Source: Cellvibrio sp. (GTDB lineage Bacteria; Pseudomonadota; Gammaproteobacteria; Pseudomonadales; Cellvibrionaceae). Taken from it: a stretch of 7,781 nucleotides of DNA. The first letter of the stretch is position 1. Each line of letters starts with the position of its first letter. The stretch covers positions 1 to 7,781 of the forward strand of contig JADJRD010000008.1 in assembly GCA_016712405.1 (NCBI GenBank), written 5' to 3'. The position numbers were made by a program, and so were the translations under genes. This document shows positions 7,264 to 7,781 of this stretch, piece by piece. Below the pieces are notes generated by a model. It did no database searches and was not told the DNA's origin. It saw nothing but the letters and a program-made list of their open reading frames with translations.

Positions 7264-7781
7264 CTTGCAAGCAAACTTATTAATGAACACGGGTTTTGGC
7301 CTGTGTAGGTAACTCGGCCATTCTGGTTTTAATAAACATCCCAAGCGATCCAACCAACCCGGCGTCCGTATTCCCCAATCTCACCAACCCACGGCTCATT
7401 GGCTCTCCCCCACGCAAACCACCATCATCAGACCACCCCATTGATATTTACATCGTTGGGCTCGTAAACCAACGTCAAAAAAAGGCTCAACTACGACTCC
7501 GCGTTGCGGCATCAATTGTTGTTGAATGGCTGTTACAACCTTTCTGCTATATGCTTGTCCCATATTCGTTATAAGCCGAGTCTGTAATCTCCCAAATACC
7601 CCGAATCCGAATCGAGGACAAAACCTTATTGTAGGCTTGCTGGATCAAATTAACTTTCGCCAAGGCGCATCGACATAATCAACACCAGCCGAAATTCTTG
7701 ACCGTCTTTCATGCCGCCCAGAAGCGAAGTCGCAAACAAAGCAATAATCGCCAATAAACACAGCGAATTCAGCGCCGTTTT
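7264..7781 (-). CDS. Packaged-DNA stabilisation protein (P22 gp10-like), C-terminal part, frame-broken and cut by the window edge
   Basis: Gp10-like proteins cap the portal after DNA packaging and form the base for the tail tip. Only the C-terminal part is here. The first piece (7779-7648) reads NGAEFAVFIGDYCFVCDFAS then GRHERRSRIS and VDYVDAPWRK, the type of segment where these proteins describe a 'F..D..SG.WHERRS' strand. Later pieces in other frames are NLIQQAYNKVL, GIWEITDSAYNEYGTSI, RKVVTA, GVVVEPFFDVG, a WSDDGG motif near 7435-7418, EIGEYGRRVGWI and, near the end, VFINKFACKM. The order of 'NEYGTSI..RK', 'WSDDGG', 'GEYGRRVGW' and a final basic strand matches the family as I remember it. 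The exact stop is unclear; it lies at or just past the next gene's ATG at 7263. At least five frame changes are needed. Confidence 0.55.

Noticed and set aside
7296..7574. Plus-strand open frame of 92 codons
   Set aside because: It overlaps the gp10-like minus-strand reading with WSDDGG and EYGRRVGW motifs; its own sequence has no recognisable features.

Overview
This window looks like part of a tailed, short-tailed (podovirus-like) bacteriophage or prophage. Every gene I can support lies on the minus strand, so transcription runs from the right end of the window to the left. The gene order resembles the tail-completion and DNA-ejection block of P22-like phages. The host cannot be named from the sequence; a Gram-negative (proteobacterial) host is the natural guess from the family resemblance. 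All family assignments come from remembered motif and architecture similarity, not from a search.

In transcription order, the right flank (about 7781-6336) holds four genes: the C-terminal part of a P22 gp10-like packaged-DNA stabilisation protein; a small protein with a beta-rich structural domain; a second small structural-type fragment; and a GNAT-acetyltransferase-like protein of the kind often found just before phage ejection proteins. Next come the ejection proteins: a gp7-like protein (6332-5384), an extra Gln/Met/Pro-rich protein (5378-4850), a gp20-like protein (4850-3736) and a large, intact 638-residue gp16-like inner protein (3746-1830). The left flank carries a tail protein (1833-759) with an appendage-type N-terminal module and two repeated Asn-rich/Trp modules, followed 7 bases later by a tail-fibre gene that runs off the left edge. 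Starts and stops overlap or nearly touch throughout, as in one late-gene operon. No stretch over 300 bases lacks coding evidence, and I see no tRNA, CRISPR, insertion sequence or clear terminator.

The most striking property is uneven reading-frame integrity. About 1090-5250 is nearly clean, with a single break near 4021-4030. About 1-1090 and 5280-7781 are broken every 50-200 bases, yet recognisable protein continues across the breaks in alternating minus-strand frames. Many breaks fit a single missing or extra base, several in homopolymers. This looks more like sequencing or assembly indels at low-coverage flanks than biological decay, so the genes are annotated as reconstructed units with frame breaks noted. 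I see no convincing new biological system; the most unusual content is the extra Q/M/P-rich gene inside the ejection block.
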